Both the position numbers and the translations under genes were made by a program. From Henriciella sp. (GTDB taxonomy: Bacteria; Pseudomonadota; Alphaproteobacteria; Caulobacterales; Hyphomonadaceae), in the NCBI RefSeq assembly GCF_029937755.1, contig NZ_JAPYPG010000001.1, positions 186,001-250,000 of the forward strand: a stretch of DNA of 64,000 bases, in the 5' to 3' direction. Below the pieces are notes generated by a model. That model did no database searches and was not told where the DNA came from. It saw only the letters and a program-made list of their open reading frames with translations. This document shows positions 17,405 through 26,574 of the stretch, piece after piece. The first letter of the stretch is position 1; each line of letters begins with the position of its first letter.

Positions 17405-20400
17405 CTACTCTGCGGCGATCAAGGTCTTCTTCTTGGCCGGCATGCCGCCTTGCGGCCAGTTCTTCCAAAGCTCGTCCTCATGACCTTTTGCGGCCTCGAC
17501 GGAGGCTTCCTTCACGTGGCCATAACCACGGATCTCGTCCGGAATGCACGCGATCGCGATGGCAAGCTCATGGTTCTTCTTGTTGAGCCCTTCGGAAAGG
17601 GTAACGACCTTTTCGAGATAGTCGTCGCGCAGCTGGCGCTCCATCTTGCGCTCTTCGGTCCAGCCGAACGGGTCGAAACGCGTCCCGCGCAGCCCCTTGA
17701 AACGCTTCATGATCTTGAAGGCGGTCTTCATCCACGGGCCGAACGGCTTCTTCTTGAGATGGCCATTGGCATCCTTCTTCGCCAGGATCGGCGGGGCCAT
17801 GTGGTACTGGATCTTGCCACCATGGAAGGTCTCGCGAAGCTTCTTCTCGAACGTTCCATCAGTGTGGAGACGGGCAACCTCGTACTCGTCCTTGTAGGCC
17901 ATGACCTTGAACGCGTACTTTGCGACCGCCGTCGTGAAGCCTTCGCCCAGTCCGGCCTTCTCTTCGTCGGCACGGACCTTCGCGACCAGGTCACGATACT
18001 GCTTCGCATAGTCCTCGTTCTGGTAAGCCACGAGACGGCTTGCGCGGTCATCGATGATCTCATCCAGCGTCATCGGCTTGGCATCGCCACGCGGGTCGTG
18101 GGTCTGCTCGAGACGGTCCGGATCGGCAGCGGCAAGGCGGCCGACATCGAACGCCTTCATGTTCTCCTCGATCTTCACACCGTTGAGCTTGATGGCGCGG
18201 TAAAGCCCGCGAAGCGACACCGGAATGTGCCCTTTCTGCCAAGCGTAACCGACCATGATCATGTTCGTGTAGATCGCGTCGTTGAGATACATCAGCGCCA
18301 ACGATTCCGCATCGAGCGTGCCGAAATCGCGAGCCTGGCGCTTAACGCGGGCTGCCAGCATCTGGCTCTCGAATGTCTTCGACCGGTCACGGATGAATTC
18401 GCTGGTCGGCGTCACATCGGCGTTCGCGGAGGCGACCGTGCGGCCGACATCCATCAGACCGATCGCATCACCGCTGGCAGCGACCACAAGGTCACAGGCG
18501 ATGACGGCGTCGGCAGACGCCGGCGGGACGCGGCCCGTCGAAATCATTTCCGGCTCTCTCGCAAAACGAAGGTGCGAGAGTACCGGACCACCCTTCTGAG
18601 CGAGCCCCGTCATGTCGAGCGACGAGGAGGCATTGCCATCGACGTGTGCGGCCATGGCGAGCACGGCAGCGACCGTGGTCACACCCGTACCACCAACACC
18701 GGTGAACAGGATGTTCCACGGCTTGGCGACCGATGGCAGGTCCGGCAGCGGCAGGCCTGAGGCGTCGACATCAAGGCCCGGCTGATCTTCGGTGGCGAAG
18801 TGGGCATCCTTGATGGTCACGAAGCTCGGGCAGAAGCCGCGCAGGCAGGACAGGTCGGTGTTGCAGGTCGACTGGTTGATGCGGCGCTTGCGGCCAAGAT
18901 CGGTTTCCACCGGCTCAACCGAGAGACAGTTCGACTTCACCGAACAATCCCCGCAGCCCTCACAGACTTCCTGGTTGATCATCACGCGCACCCGGTCGGG
19001 CTTGCGAAGACCGCGCTTGGAGCGGCGGCGCTTCTCGGTGGCGCAGATCTGGTCATAGATTAGCACGGAGACGCCCTTGGTGTCGCGCAGCATGCGCTGG
19101 ACCTCGTCCATCTCCTCACGGTCATAGATGCGGATCGAGCGCGGCAGCCCCTTCACGTTGGCATAACGGGTCGGGTCTTCGGTCACGATGACGATCTTGG
19201 AGACGCCTTCGGCCTCGACCTGCTGGGCAATGTTTACAGGCGTCTGGCCGGACTCCACATGCTGGCCGCCGGTCATGGCAACCGCATCATTGTAGAGAAT
19301 CTTGTAGGTCATGTTCGCGCCCGAGGTCACCGCCGCACGGATCGCGAGCGAGCCGGAGTGCGAATATGTGCCGTCACCGAGATTGACGAACATGTGGTCT
19401 TCATCGGTCGCGAAATACTGGCCGATCCAGGCGACACCTTCGCCGCCCATCTGGCTGGTCATGTCGGTATTCCGGTCCGGCATGAAGTTCGCCATGTAGT
19501 GGCAGCCAATCCCTGCGAGTGCGCGTGATCCTTCCGGCACGACAGTCGAGGTGTTGTGCGGGCAGCCCGAACAATAGTGCGGGGAGCGCACTGTCGGCGA
19601 CGCATTCGTGCGCGCCGCTTCGCCGGCAACGCCGACACGTTTGAAATACTGCTCGGCCACGGAACGGTCCCAGTCACCGGGCACACGATGCATGAGCGCA
19701 TCGGCCATTTCCGGAACCGGGATGGAGCCGACCTGGCTCAACAGCGGCTTGCCTTCCTTGTCCAGCTTGCCCTCGATATAGGGACGCTGATTATCCGGCA
19801 GGCTATAGAGGGCGGCGCGAAGCTGCTGCTCGATGAGCGGGCGCTTGTGCTCGATGACAAGGACGCTTTCGAGGCCCTTGCAGAACTCGCGGATCGCGGT
19901 CGGCTCGAGCGGCCACGGCATGGCGACCTTGAAGACGCTGATACCGAGACGGCCAGCCTCTTCCGGGGTCAGGCCGATGGCAGCCAGCGCCTCGAAAATG
20001 TCGCGGGCCGCCTGCCCGGTTGTGATGATGCCGATTCGCGGCTTGGGCGACGGGACCAGTACATGGTCCAGACCGTTCGCCTTCACCCAAGCCTGCGCGG
20101 CCGGAATCTTGTAGGTGCGCAGACGGCGTTCCTTGTCCAGCGGATTGTCGCCACGGCGCATATGGACGCCGTCTTCGGGGAATTCGAAGTCCGGCCTGAT
20201 CAGCTTCAGCCGGTCGAGCGTGACATCAACGACGGCACCGGAGTCCATCGTGTCGGCCAGCGCGATCAGCGAGGACCAGCAGCCGGAAAAACGGCTCATC
20301 GCCCAGCCATGAATGCCGTAATCGAGAACGTCCTGGATCGAGGCCGGGTTGAGTACCGGAATCTCGGCGTCGCGCATCGCAAATTCCGATTGCGAGGGCA

Positions 20401-20863
20401 GCGTCGAGGATTTGCACATATGGTCGTCGCCGCAGATGGCGAGGACGCCGCCGAGACGTGAAGAGCCGGCGGCGTTCGCATGCTTGAAGGCGTCGCCTGA
20501 GCGATCAACGCCCGGCGCCTTGCCGTACCAGATGCCGAACAGGCCGTCCCGCTTCGCGCCCGGGAACAGGCCGAGCTGCTGCGAGCCCCAGACGGCGGTC
20601 GCGCCGAGGTCCTCGTTCAGGCCCTCCCAGAACTCGATGTCATGGGCATCCAGCCATTTCTGCGCGGCGCGCAATTGCTGGTCATAGCCGCCGAGGGGTG
20701 AGCCACGATAGCCGGAGATGAAGCCGGCCGTGTCATGTCCGGCAGCAGAGTCGAGGCGCCTCTGATCAAGAGGTAGGCGCACCAGCGCCTGGATGCCCGT
20801 CATGTAGGCGTGCCCCTCGACAAGATCGTATTTATCGTTCAGCGTGACTTCGCGGTGTTCCAA
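17405..20863 (-). CDS. Indolepyruvate ferredoxin oxidoreductase, fused alpha-beta
   Basis: This 1152-residue enzyme joins IorA and IorB in one chain. It oxidatively decarboxylates aryl or branched 2-oxo acids to acyl-CoA, reducing an electron acceptor. The N-terminal pyrimidine/TPP portion starts with YMTGIQALVRLPLDQ and GFISGYRGSPLGGYD. A TPP-binding block reads GEGVAWIGQYF...NLGDGTYSHSGSLAIR. A ferredoxin-like cluster motif has cysteines at 634, 637, 640 and 646, and the C-terminal gamma-type domain begins at FTGVGGTGVTTVAAVLA. The start is TTG 20863 with GGGAG eight bases upstream; the first ATG would remove 20 conserved-looking residues. It is divergent from an Lrp/AsnC regulator, which may control it. 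Confidence 0.92.
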   Translation of the reverse strand: MEHREVTLNDKYDLVEGHAYMTGIQALVRLPLDQRRLDSAAGHDTAGFISGYRGSPLGGYDQQLRAAQKWLDAHDIEFWEGLNEDLGATAVWGSQQLGLFPGAKRDGLFGIWYGKAPGVDRSGDAFKHANAAGSSRLGGVLAICGDDHMCKSSTLPSQSEFAMRDAEIPVLNPASIQDVLDYGIHGWAMSRFSGCWSSLIALADTMDSGAVVDVTLDRLKLIRPDFEFPEDGVHMRRGDNPLDKERRLRTYKIPAAQAWVKANGLDHVLVPSPKPRIGIITTGQAARDIFEALAAIGLTPEEAGRLGISVFKVAMPWPLEPTAIREFCKGLESVLVIEHKRPLIEQQLRAALYSLPDNQRPYIEGKLDKEGKPLLSQVGSIPVPEMADALMHRVPGDWDRSVAEQYFKRVGVAGEAARTNASPTVRSPHYCSGCPHNTSTVVPEGSRALAGIGCHYMANFMPDRNTDMTSQMGGEGVAWIGQYFATDEDHMFVNLGDGTYSHSGSLAIRAAVTSGANMTYKILYNDAVAMTGGQHVESGQTPVNIAQQVEAEGVSKIVIVTEDPTRYANVKGLPRSIRIYDREEMDEVQRMLRDTKGVSVLIYDQICATEKRRRSKRGLRKPDRVRVMINQEVCEGCGDCSVKSNCLSVEPVETDLGRKRRINQSTCNTDLSCLRGFCPSFVTIKDAHFATEDQPGLDVDASGLPLPDLPSVAKPWNILFTGVGGTGVTTVAAVLAMAAHVDGNASSSLDMTGLAQKGGPVLSHLRFAREPEMISTGRVPPASADAVIACDLVVAASGDAIGLMDVGRTVASANADVTPTSEFIRDRSKTFESQMLAARVKRQARDFGTLDAESLALMYLNDAIYTNMIMVGYAWQKGHIPVSLRGLYRAIKLNGVKIEENMKAFDVGRLAAADPDRLEQTHDPRGDAKPMTLDEIIDDRASRLVAYQNEDYAKQYRDLVAKVRADEEKAGLGEGFTTAVAKYAFKVMAYKDEYEVARLHTDGTFEKKLRETFHGGKIQYHMAPPILAKKDANGHLKKKPFGPWMKTAFKIMKRFKGLRGTRFDPFGWTEERKMERQLRDDYLEKVVTLSEGLNKKNHELAIAIACIPDEIRGYGHVKEASVEAAKGHEDELWKNWPQGGMPAKKKTLIAAE

Positions 20864-20900
20864 GGAACAAGCTCCCTATAGTCGTTAGGCTATAATTTTT

Positions 20901-20920
20901 GCATTTTTCCATGAAAATGC
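20901..20920. promoter_or_regulatory. Inverted repeat between iorAB and the Lrp gene
   Basis: GCATTTT and AAAATGC arms flank a six-base centre. The site is 38 bases from the iorAB start and 72 from the Lrp start, the usual placement for an autoregulating Lrp/AsnC operator. Confidence 0.5.
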
Positions 20921-20926
20921 TTGCCC

Positions 20927-20940
20927 ATATTGCTGAATAT
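20927..20940. promoter_or_regulatory. Second inverted repeat between iorAB and the Lrp gene
   Basis: ATATT and AATAT arms flank GCTG. It is on the same helical stretch as the larger palindrome, as expected if several Lrp dimers bind in a row. Confidence 0.35.
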
Positions 20941-20991
20941 AGCGTAGTAAAGGGCAAAGTGTTCCAATTTTGGACCGAAGGGAGCGAAATA

Positions 20992-21486
20992 TTGCCTCAA
21001 ACGCTGGACGCCATCGACGCCAAGATTCTTGACCTCATCCAGAAGGACGCGGCCTTGTCCGTTGCCGAAATTGCCGATCGCGTGGGACTTTCTTCCTCTC
21101 CCTGCTGGCGCCGGATCAAGCGCATGGAAGAAGCCGGCATCATCGAAGGCCGTGTGACCCTGCTCGATCGCGACACGCTGGGCCTCGGCTTCGAGGTTGT
21201 CGCCAGCGTCAAGCTCGCCCTTCCGAGCAAGGAAAACCTCAACAAGTTCGAACAGCTGGTGCGCAAGTGGCCGGAAGTGCTGGAGTGCATGACCGTTACA
21301 GGTGCAGTCGATTACGTCATCCGTATCACCACCACTGACATGCATGCCTACGACTCCTTCCTCAGAGAAAAACTCCTTGGATCCGGTCTTGTTTCAGACG
21401 TGCAGTCGCGCATTGTGATCAACGTCGCCAAACGCACCACGGCGCTTCCGCTTGGCCTGATCAGCGACTACGTTCCTGCAGGCTAG
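20992..21486 (+). CDS. Lrp/AsnC-family transcriptional regulator
   Basis: The likely start is TTG 20992, seven bases after AAGGGAG, giving 164 residues, the normal family length; a frame open from 20899 would add 31 poorly conserved residues. An N-terminal HTH (LDAIDAKILDLIQKDAAL...LSSSPCWRRIKRMEEAGII, about 4-55) is followed by the RAM/AsnC effector domain with the conserved TGAVDYVIRITTTDM and LREKLLGSGLVSDVQS blocks. It likely senses an amino or 2-oxo acid and, by position, controls the divergent iorAB fusion. Confidence 0.9.
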   Translation: MPQTLDAIDAKILDLIQKDAALSVAEIADRVGLSSSPCWRRIKRMEEAGIIEGRVTLLDRDTLGLGFEVVASVKLALPSKENLNKFEQLVRKWPEVLECMTVTGAVDYVIRITTTDMHAYDSFLREKLLGSGLVSDVQSRIVINVAKRTTALPLGLISDYVPAG

Positions 21487-21512
21487 ACCGGAACCACATT
21501 CGGGAGGCCCAG

Positions 21513-22628
21513 ATGGCCCGCCTGTTCATAGCCTTTTGCCTCTTCTGCACGTCGGCCATTGCTGCGACTGCCCAGCCGGTCGAGCCAGACTGGCTGCAAG
21601 CGGAAGTCGATGCCACCCGCCAGGAAAGCGGTCTCTTCGCCCTCGGCGCTGCGGTGGCTGTCGTCGGCGAGGACCCGGTGATTGCCGTCAGCGGTCAGAC
21701 GGCCAAGGGATCGGAGACAGCCGCAGCACCGGATGATGCCTGGCACATCGGATCAAACACGAAGGCGCTCACTGCGCTGCTCTATGCCCGGCTGGTCGAG
21801 GACGGCCTTGCCGAATGGGGCGCGACCCTGCCCGAGCTGTTCCCGGCGATGGCAGACGAGATGGATCCAGCCTGGCAGGACACCAGGATTGAAGACCTTT
21901 TCGCTCACCGTTCCGGCGTGGGCGACATCGGCGCCCTGTGGCTGATGGGCCGGCGCGGCAATGATGCGCCCCTCACCGAGCAGCGCCGGGAGACAACACG
22001 CAACCGTCTCACCAAGGCACCCAAGGGCGAGCCGGGCACCTTCGAATACAGCAATCTCAATTATATCGTTGCGGGCGCCGCGATCGAACGTCTGCTGGAG
22101 CTGAGCTGGGAGAAGGCGATCACGGGATACGTCCTCGAAGCCAATGGGGCCGACTGGTCTGAAGGCTGGGGGTTTGGCCCGCCTCAGGAGGGCATTCAGG
22201 GGCACCGTCGCGGCCTGTTCGGGAACAATTCGGCCGCCGGGCGCGGCGGTCGGGCCGATAATCCCCAGGCGCTCGGCCCGGCCGGGACACTGCATGTGCC
22301 GCTGGAAAGCCATGCCCGGCTGCTGCTCGAATTCGTCGATGAGGACAGCGACTTCATCACCCCCTCCATGCGCGACCACCTGCTTTCGCCGTGGCCGGAC
22401 GAGGCGGCTGACTATGCGATGGGCTGGGCCGTCCAGGACGACGAGACGCTGGGCCGGGTCTACCTCCACAATGGCTCCAACACGATGTGGCTGTCGCGCG
22501 TGGTCTTCGTCCCGTCGCGCGACGCCGTGATCATCGTCAATACCAGCGAATTCTCCGACACGGCGAAAGAGACGACGCAGGCCCTTCTCGATGCCCTCAA
22601 GGAGCAACTGGCCGAAACCGGCGAGTAA
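21513..22628 (+). CDS. Serine beta-lactamase-like hydrolase, secreted
   Basis: The 371-residue protein has a signal peptide (about residues 1-20, cleavage after ATA) and the class C/PBP-like fold. The nucleophile motif SNTK places Ser81 and Lys84, and the second motif YSN is at 179-181; a third motif is probably HNGSN near 323. Relatives include esterases, D-aminopeptidases and EstB-like enzymes; it need not be a true beta-lactamase. It starts 26 bases after the Lrp stop, so it may share that transcript. A strong terminator follows. Confidence 0.88.
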   Translation: MARLFIAFCLFCTSAIAATAQPVEPDWLQAEVDATRQESGLFALGAAVAVVGEDPVIAVSGQTAKGSETAAAPDDAWHIGSNTKALTALLYARLVEDGLAEWGATLPELFPAMADEMDPAWQDTRIEDLFAHRSGVGDIGALWLMGRRGNDAPLTEQRRETTRNRLTKAPKGEPGTFEYSNLNYIVAGAAIERLLELSWEKAITGYVLEANGADWSEGWGFGPPQEGIQGHRRGLFGNNSAAGRGGRADNPQALGPAGTLHVPLESHARLLLEFVDEDSDFITPSMRDHLLSPWPDEAADYAMGWAVQDDETLGRVYLHNGSNTMWLSRVVFVPSRDAVIIVNTSEFSDTAKETTQALLDALKEQLAETGE

Positions 22629-22636
22629 CGCTCAAC

Positions 22637-22669
22637 AAAAAAGGCCGGCACCATGGCGCCGGCCTTTTC
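22637..22669. terminator. Bidirectional terminator between the hydrolase and thiolase genes
   Basis: AAAAGGCCGGC pairs with GCCGGCCTTTT around a short loop with A/T runs on both sides. It serves the two convergent genes. Confidence 0.9.
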
Positions 22670-22696
22670 GTTATTCTGTCAGGTATAATCGAGCGA

Positions 22697-23875
22697 CTAG
22701 ACGCGCTCGACACACATGGCGATGCCTTCGCCGCCGCCGATGCATAGCGAGGCGACGCCCTTCTTCACATCGCGGTCTTCCATGGCGCCAAGAAGCGTCA
22801 CGAGGATCCGGGCGCCGGAAGCACCGATCGGGTGGCCCATGGCACATGCGCCACCGTGCACGTTGACCACGTCATGCGACAGGCCGAACTCTTTCATCGC
22901 GATCATCGGGACTACAGCGAAGGCCTCGTTGATCTCCCAGAGGTCGACATCGTCCTTGCTCCAGCCGGCCTTTTCGAGCGCCTTCTTCATCGCCGGCACG
23001 GGCGCGGTGGTGAAGTATTGCGGCTCATGCGCATGGCTGGAGGAAGACACGATCTTCGCGATCGGCTTCAGGCCACGCTTCTCGGCTTCCGACTGCTTCA
23101 TCAGGACGAGCGCGGCGGCGCCATCCGAAATCGCCGAGGCGTTGGCCGCGGTGACCGTCCCGTCCTTGCTGAAGGCAGGCTTCAGGCTGGGGATCTTGTC
23201 TGGCCGGGCCGTGCGCGGCAGCTCGTCGGTATCGACCGTTACATCGCCCTTGCGGGTCTTCATGGTCACGGGAACGATCTCGCGCTTGAACTTGCCGCCT
23301 TCCGTCGCCTTCTGGGCACGGCTCAGCGTCTCCAGCGCGTAGGCGTCCTGCTGCTCGCGCGTGAACTGGTATTCCTGCGCGATCATGTCGGCAAAGACGC
23401 CCATCGCCTTGTTCTCATAGGCATCCTCGAGACCGTCGGTGGCCATATGGTCACGCATGGCCGCAGCGCCGTATTTGTGGCCCTTGCGAAGGTCGACCAG
23501 GTGCGGCGCATTGCTCATCGACTCCATGCCGCCTGCGACCACGACATTGGCGTTGCCCGACTTGATCGCGTTCCAGCCCATGACGGCTGCCTGGAGGCCG
23601 GAGCCGCACATCTTGTTGATCGTCGTGGCTTCGGTGCCCTTGTCGAGACCCGCCTTGATCGCGGCCTGACGGGCCGGGGCCTGGCCCTGACCGGCCGGCA
23701 GGCAGTTGCCCATGATGATTTCATTGACTTCATCGGCGCCAAGCTTGGCTTCATCCGATGCCGCCTTGACGACAATGGCACCAAGTTCATTGGCAGACAT
23801 GCTCGTGAGATCACCCAGCAGGCCTCCCATCGGGGTGCGTGACATACCTACAATTACGACGGGATCCTCAGCCAT
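22697..23875 (-). CDS. Acetyl-CoA acetyltransferase (thiolase)
   Basis: The 392-residue thiolase condenses or cleaves acetoacetyl-CoA or longer 3-ketoacyl-CoA. The nucleophilic Cys90 is in NKMCGSGLQ, the catalytic His348 in AMGHPIGASG, and the second Cys378 in SLCIGGGEG. GGMESMSNAPH is the typical loop. The 392-residue length and motifs fit the biosynthetic-type AtoB/PhaA group. A good AGGAGG ribosome site precedes the ATG. It is divergent from the MDR dehydrogenase, and no fadB-like partner is adjacent. Confidence 0.93.
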   Translation of the reverse strand: MAEDPVVIVGMSRTPMGGLLGDLTSMSANELGAIVVKAASDEAKLGADEVNEIIMGNCLPAGQGQAPARQAAIKAGLDKGTEATTINKMCGSGLQAAVMGWNAIKSGNANVVVAGGMESMSNAPHLVDLRKGHKYGAAAMRDHMATDGLEDAYENKAMGVFADMIAQEYQFTREQQDAYALETLSRAQKATEGGKFKREIVPVTMKTRKGDVTVDTDELPRTARPDKIPSLKPAFSKDGTVTAANASAISDGAAALVLMKQSEAEKRGLKPIAKIVSSSSHAHEPQYFTTAPVPAMKKALEKAGWSKDDVDLWEINEAFAVVPMIAMKEFGLSHDVVNVHGGACAMGHPIGASGARILVTLLGAMEDRDVKKGVASLCIGGGEGIAMCVERV

Positions 23876-23996
23876 ATTTTCCTCCTGGGCTTTCTTGAAT
23901 GTTGCGTGTGCGAAGATGTGCGCCCCCGATCACGGAGCGTCAAGGCCTTTGGGGCCAGGAGAAAAGGTCGTCAGGAAAACTAAAGTCGATGTTCGA

Positions 23997-24023
23997 AGGC
24001 TTGTCGCCAGCCGCCACAAGCCT
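23997..24023 (+). promoter_or_regulatory. Inverted repeat in the MDR gene leader
   Basis: AGGCTTGT and ACAAGCCT form a perfect 8-base pair of arms around 11 bases, ending 38 bases before the MDR start. It could be an operator or a 5' leader hairpin. Confidence 0.4.
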
Positions 24024-24061
24024 GTAAGTGGCAGCAGACAAGATACCAAGGAGGAACTGAC

Positions 24062-25198
24062 ATGGCAGGAAACGTCCCCGAAAAGGGCCTGCAGCTGCGT
24101 ACGCTGGTCAAGGAAAGTGGAGAGCTCGAACTCTCCCTTATCGATGTTCCCGTACCGGAGCCCGGCGACGACGAGATCCTGATCCGCGTCGAAGCAACCC
24201 CCATCAACCCCTCAGACCTTGGTCTGCTCGTGGGCGCTGCCGACCTCTCAACGGCGAAGGCATCCGGCTCCGACAGCCACCCCGTTGTCACCGCAGAGGT
24301 CCCGAAGCCAGCGATGCGTGCCATGGCCGCGCGTCTTGGACAGTCGCTGGCGGTTGGCAATGAAGGCGCAGGCACCGTCGTTGCCGCCGGCAAGTCAGAC
24401 GCCGCCCAGGCGCTTCTCGGCAAGACGGTGACCGGGCTCGGCGGGGAGTTCTATGCGGAATACCGCCTGCTTAACGTCGCCCAGGTGATGGCCCTTCCGG
24501 AGGATGCGACCGCCCGCGACGGCGCATCCTGCTTCGTCAATCCGCTGACCGCCCTCTCCTTCCCGGAGACGATGCGGATGGAAGGCCACAAGGCGCTCGT
24601 GCACACCGCTGCCGCCTCGAACCTCGGCCAGATGCTGAACAAGATCTGCATCGCCGACGGCGTCGATCTGGTGAATATCGTTCGCAAGCCGGAGCAGGAG
24701 AAAATCCTGCGCGACATCGGCGCGAAATATATCGTGAACTCGTCCTCCGACAGTTTCATGGACGATCTCATCAAGGCACTGGCCGAGACAAAGGCAACGC
24801 TGGGCTTTGACGCGATCGGCGGTGGCCCGCTGACCGGACAGATCCTGACGGCCATGGAAGCCGCCGCGAATATGGGGGCTGAATACAGCCGCTATGGCTC
24901 TGCTGAACCCAAGCAGGTCTATATCTACGGACGCCTCGATCTCAGCCCGACCGTGATCCCGCCGGGTGTCGGCATGGCGTGGGGCACAGGCGGCTACCTG
25001 CTCACCTACTTCCTCCAGAAGATCGGTTCGGAAGGCCGTGAGCGGCTGCGCAAGCGCGTCATGGCAGAGCTGAAAACCACCTTTGCCAGCCACTACACCG
25101 CCGAGATCTCGCTCCGCGAGGCACTCGAGCCGGATACGCTGCGGACCTATAATGAGAAGAAGACAGGCGAGAAATATCTGATCAACCCGACGCTGTAA
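24062..25198 (+). CDS. Zinc-binding-type (MDR) dehydrogenase/quinone reductase-like
   Basis: The 378-residue medium-chain dehydrogenase/reductase has a GroES-like N-domain (PEPGDDEILIRVEATPINPSDLGLL) and a Rossmann domain with a degenerate nucleotide loop (HTAAASNLGQMLNKI). The usual cysteine zinc ligands are absent, which points to a zinc-free quinone- or enoyl-reductase-like member. The N-domain holds an extra segment of about 40 residues (LSTAKASG...RAMAARLGQ) between the NPSDL motif and the GNEGAG motif. AGGAGG precedes the start. The substrate is unknown. Confidence 0.85.
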   Translation: MAGNVPEKGLQLRTLVKESGELELSLIDVPVPEPGDDEILIRVEATPINPSDLGLLVGAADLSTAKASGSDSHPVVTAEVPKPAMRAMAARLGQSLAVGNEGAGTVVAAGKSDAAQALLGKTVTGLGGEFYAEYRLLNVAQVMALPEDATARDGASCFVNPLTALSFPETMRMEGHKALVHTAAASNLGQMLNKICIADGVDLVNIVRKPEQEKILRDIGAKYIVNSSSDSFMDDLIKALAETKATLGFDAIGGGPLTGQILTAMEAAANMGAEYSRYGSAEPKQVYIYGRLDLSPTVIPPGVGMAWGTGGYLLTYFLQKIGSEGRERLRKRVMAELKTTFASHYTAEISLREALEPDTLRTYNEKKTGEKYLINPTL

Positions 25199-25225
25199 GC
25201 GCGCGCGTATATTCGTTTAATTCGA

Positions 25226-25268
25226 GAAGACCCTTGATCGCGGCGCGCGTTCAGGGTCTTCTTTTTTT
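25226..25268 (+). terminator. Terminator after the MDR gene
   Basis: GAAGACCCT pairs with AGGGTCTTC around an 18-base loop and is followed by seven T residues, a classic intrinsic terminator. Confidence 0.88.
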
Positions 25269-25320
25269 GTCCGGTTCCAGAGCTGGACAGAAACACGGCT
25301 GGGACACCCGGGGACTCATC

Positions 25321-26127
25321 ATGACCATCAAATTTGCTGCTGCAGCGGCAGCTGCTCTTCTCGCATGCACCGCGCAGGCACCGGCCGCACACGCCGAGAA
25401 AACACTCGATATCTCGAACTACGAACTCACCTTTGAAGACAATTTCGACAGCCTCGACGTTTCACCCTGGGGCCCGGACACGCAATGGATCGCGCATACG
25501 CCCTGGAATGGTGACTTCGGCATTGCGCGCTTTGCCAATCCTGAGGATGGATTTCCCTTTACCACTGACGACGGCGTTCTGCGCATTGAAGCGCGCAAGG
25601 ACAATCTCGGCCGCTGGCGGACCGGCCTTCTGGCCTCCGTCAATCCCGAGTTCGAAGGTTTCAAGCAGCAATACGGCTATTTCGAAATCTCGACCAAACT
25701 GCCGGAAGGCAAGGGCTTCTGGCCGGCCTTCTGGCTGATTGCCCGCAATGAACGCTACTCGCTCGAAATCGATGTCATCGAACACTATGGGTCGAAGCCG
25801 GATCGCTATTCCATCACGGTTCACGAGCGCTATCCATTCGCCGCCGAAAAGAACCAGATGACCCATCACTACGTCGATATCGAGCCGGGCGAACTGTATG
25901 AGGATTTCCATACGTTCGGCGTCGATGTCACCAAGGAAACCCTGGACTTCTACTTCGACCGGGAGCGTGTCTGGTCAGTCGACACGCCCGAGAACCACAC
26001 CAAGCCCCTGGCCGTCCTGCTCAATCTCGCCCTTGGCGGCGCCTCGCAACCGGACGCCAGCACACCGTCGCCATCCTATATGCATGTCGATTATGTCCGC
26101 GTCTGGAAGCGTCGCGAGGAAAGCTGA
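25321..26127 (+). CDS. Glycoside hydrolase family 16, secreted beta-glucanase-like
   Basis: The 268 residues begin at ATG 25321 after a GGGGA site. A signal peptide covers about residues 1-25; LLAC at 13-16 could also be a lipobox. The family 16 jelly-roll follows, with YGYFEISTKLPEGKGFWPAFWLI leading to the catalytic motif EIDVIE, nucleophile Glu149 and acid/base Glu154. The enzyme should cleave a beta-1,3/1,4-linked glucan, agar- or laminarin-like substrate; the specific glycan is not readable. No other carbohydrate gene is nearby. Confidence 0.9.
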   Translation: MTIKFAAAAAAALLACTAQAPAAHAEKTLDISNYELTFEDNFDSLDVSPWGPDTQWIAHTPWNGDFGIARFANPEDGFPFTTDDGVLRIEARKDNLGRWRTGLLASVNPEFEGFKQQYGYFEISTKLPEGKGFWPAFWLIARNERYSLEIDVIEHYGSKPDRYSITVHERYPFAAEKNQMTHHYVDIEPGELYEDFHTFGVDVTKETLDFYFDRERVWSVDTPENHTKPLAVLLNLALGGASQPDASTPSPSYMHVDYVRVWKRREES

Positions 26128-26136
26128 TCGCGAAAA

Positions 26137-26490
26137 TCAGCCCTGTTTCCTGATGCGGACGGTCACCTTGCCAAGTGAGGGGTTGGTCACTTCGAACTCA
26201 TCCCCCGGGCCCATCCCGTCGGGGTAGGTGGTGCAGGTCTCCGACGGCGACATGTCGGAGATGGTGCAGAGTTTTGCACCGTCGATCCGCCACTTTCCGG
26301 CAAAGCTGGCGCCTGAGGCAGCACCGGAATAGGTGCCGTCTTCCTTGTAACTGATCGGAATCGCATGCTTGCCGACAGTGATGACAACACCATTCGTCAC
26401 CACGGCCCGAAGCGTGTCGTTGCCCTGTGCCAGGGCGGTGGGCGCAATGATAGCAGCAGCGGCGATTGCGACGGTCAGGGAAAGACGCAT
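26137..26490 (-). CDS. Small secreted protein, unknown function
   Basis: The start at 26490 lies seven bases from a GAAGGA ribosome site; an ATG six bases earlier is too close to it. The 117 residues have a signal peptide (about 1-21, ending ALAQ) and a beta-rich domain with two cysteines (KLCTI and SETCTTY) that could form a disulphide. The pattern of a GKWRIDG strand followed by a cysteine recurs in hypothetical alphaproteobacterial proteins. It is 84 bases downstream of the wHTH/TolB/TPR regulator on the same strand and may be its target or partner. Confidence 0.65.
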   Translation of the reverse strand: MRLSLTVAIAAAAIIAPTALAQGNDTLRAVVTNGVVITVGKHAIPISYKEDGTYSGAASGASFAGKWRIDGAKLCTISDMSPSETCTTYPDGMGPGDEFEVTNPSLGKVTVRIRKQG

Positions 26491-26574
26491 GTCCATTTCC
26501 TTCGGCGGTTTCGACTGGCTTCCAGCTTACACCGAACTGGCCGCAGGAAAGAAGGGACGGAATGCGTTCAAGGT

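Noticed and set aside
17450..18760. 436-residue open frame antisense to iorAB
   Set aside because: Shadow of the highly biased third codon positions in iorAB.
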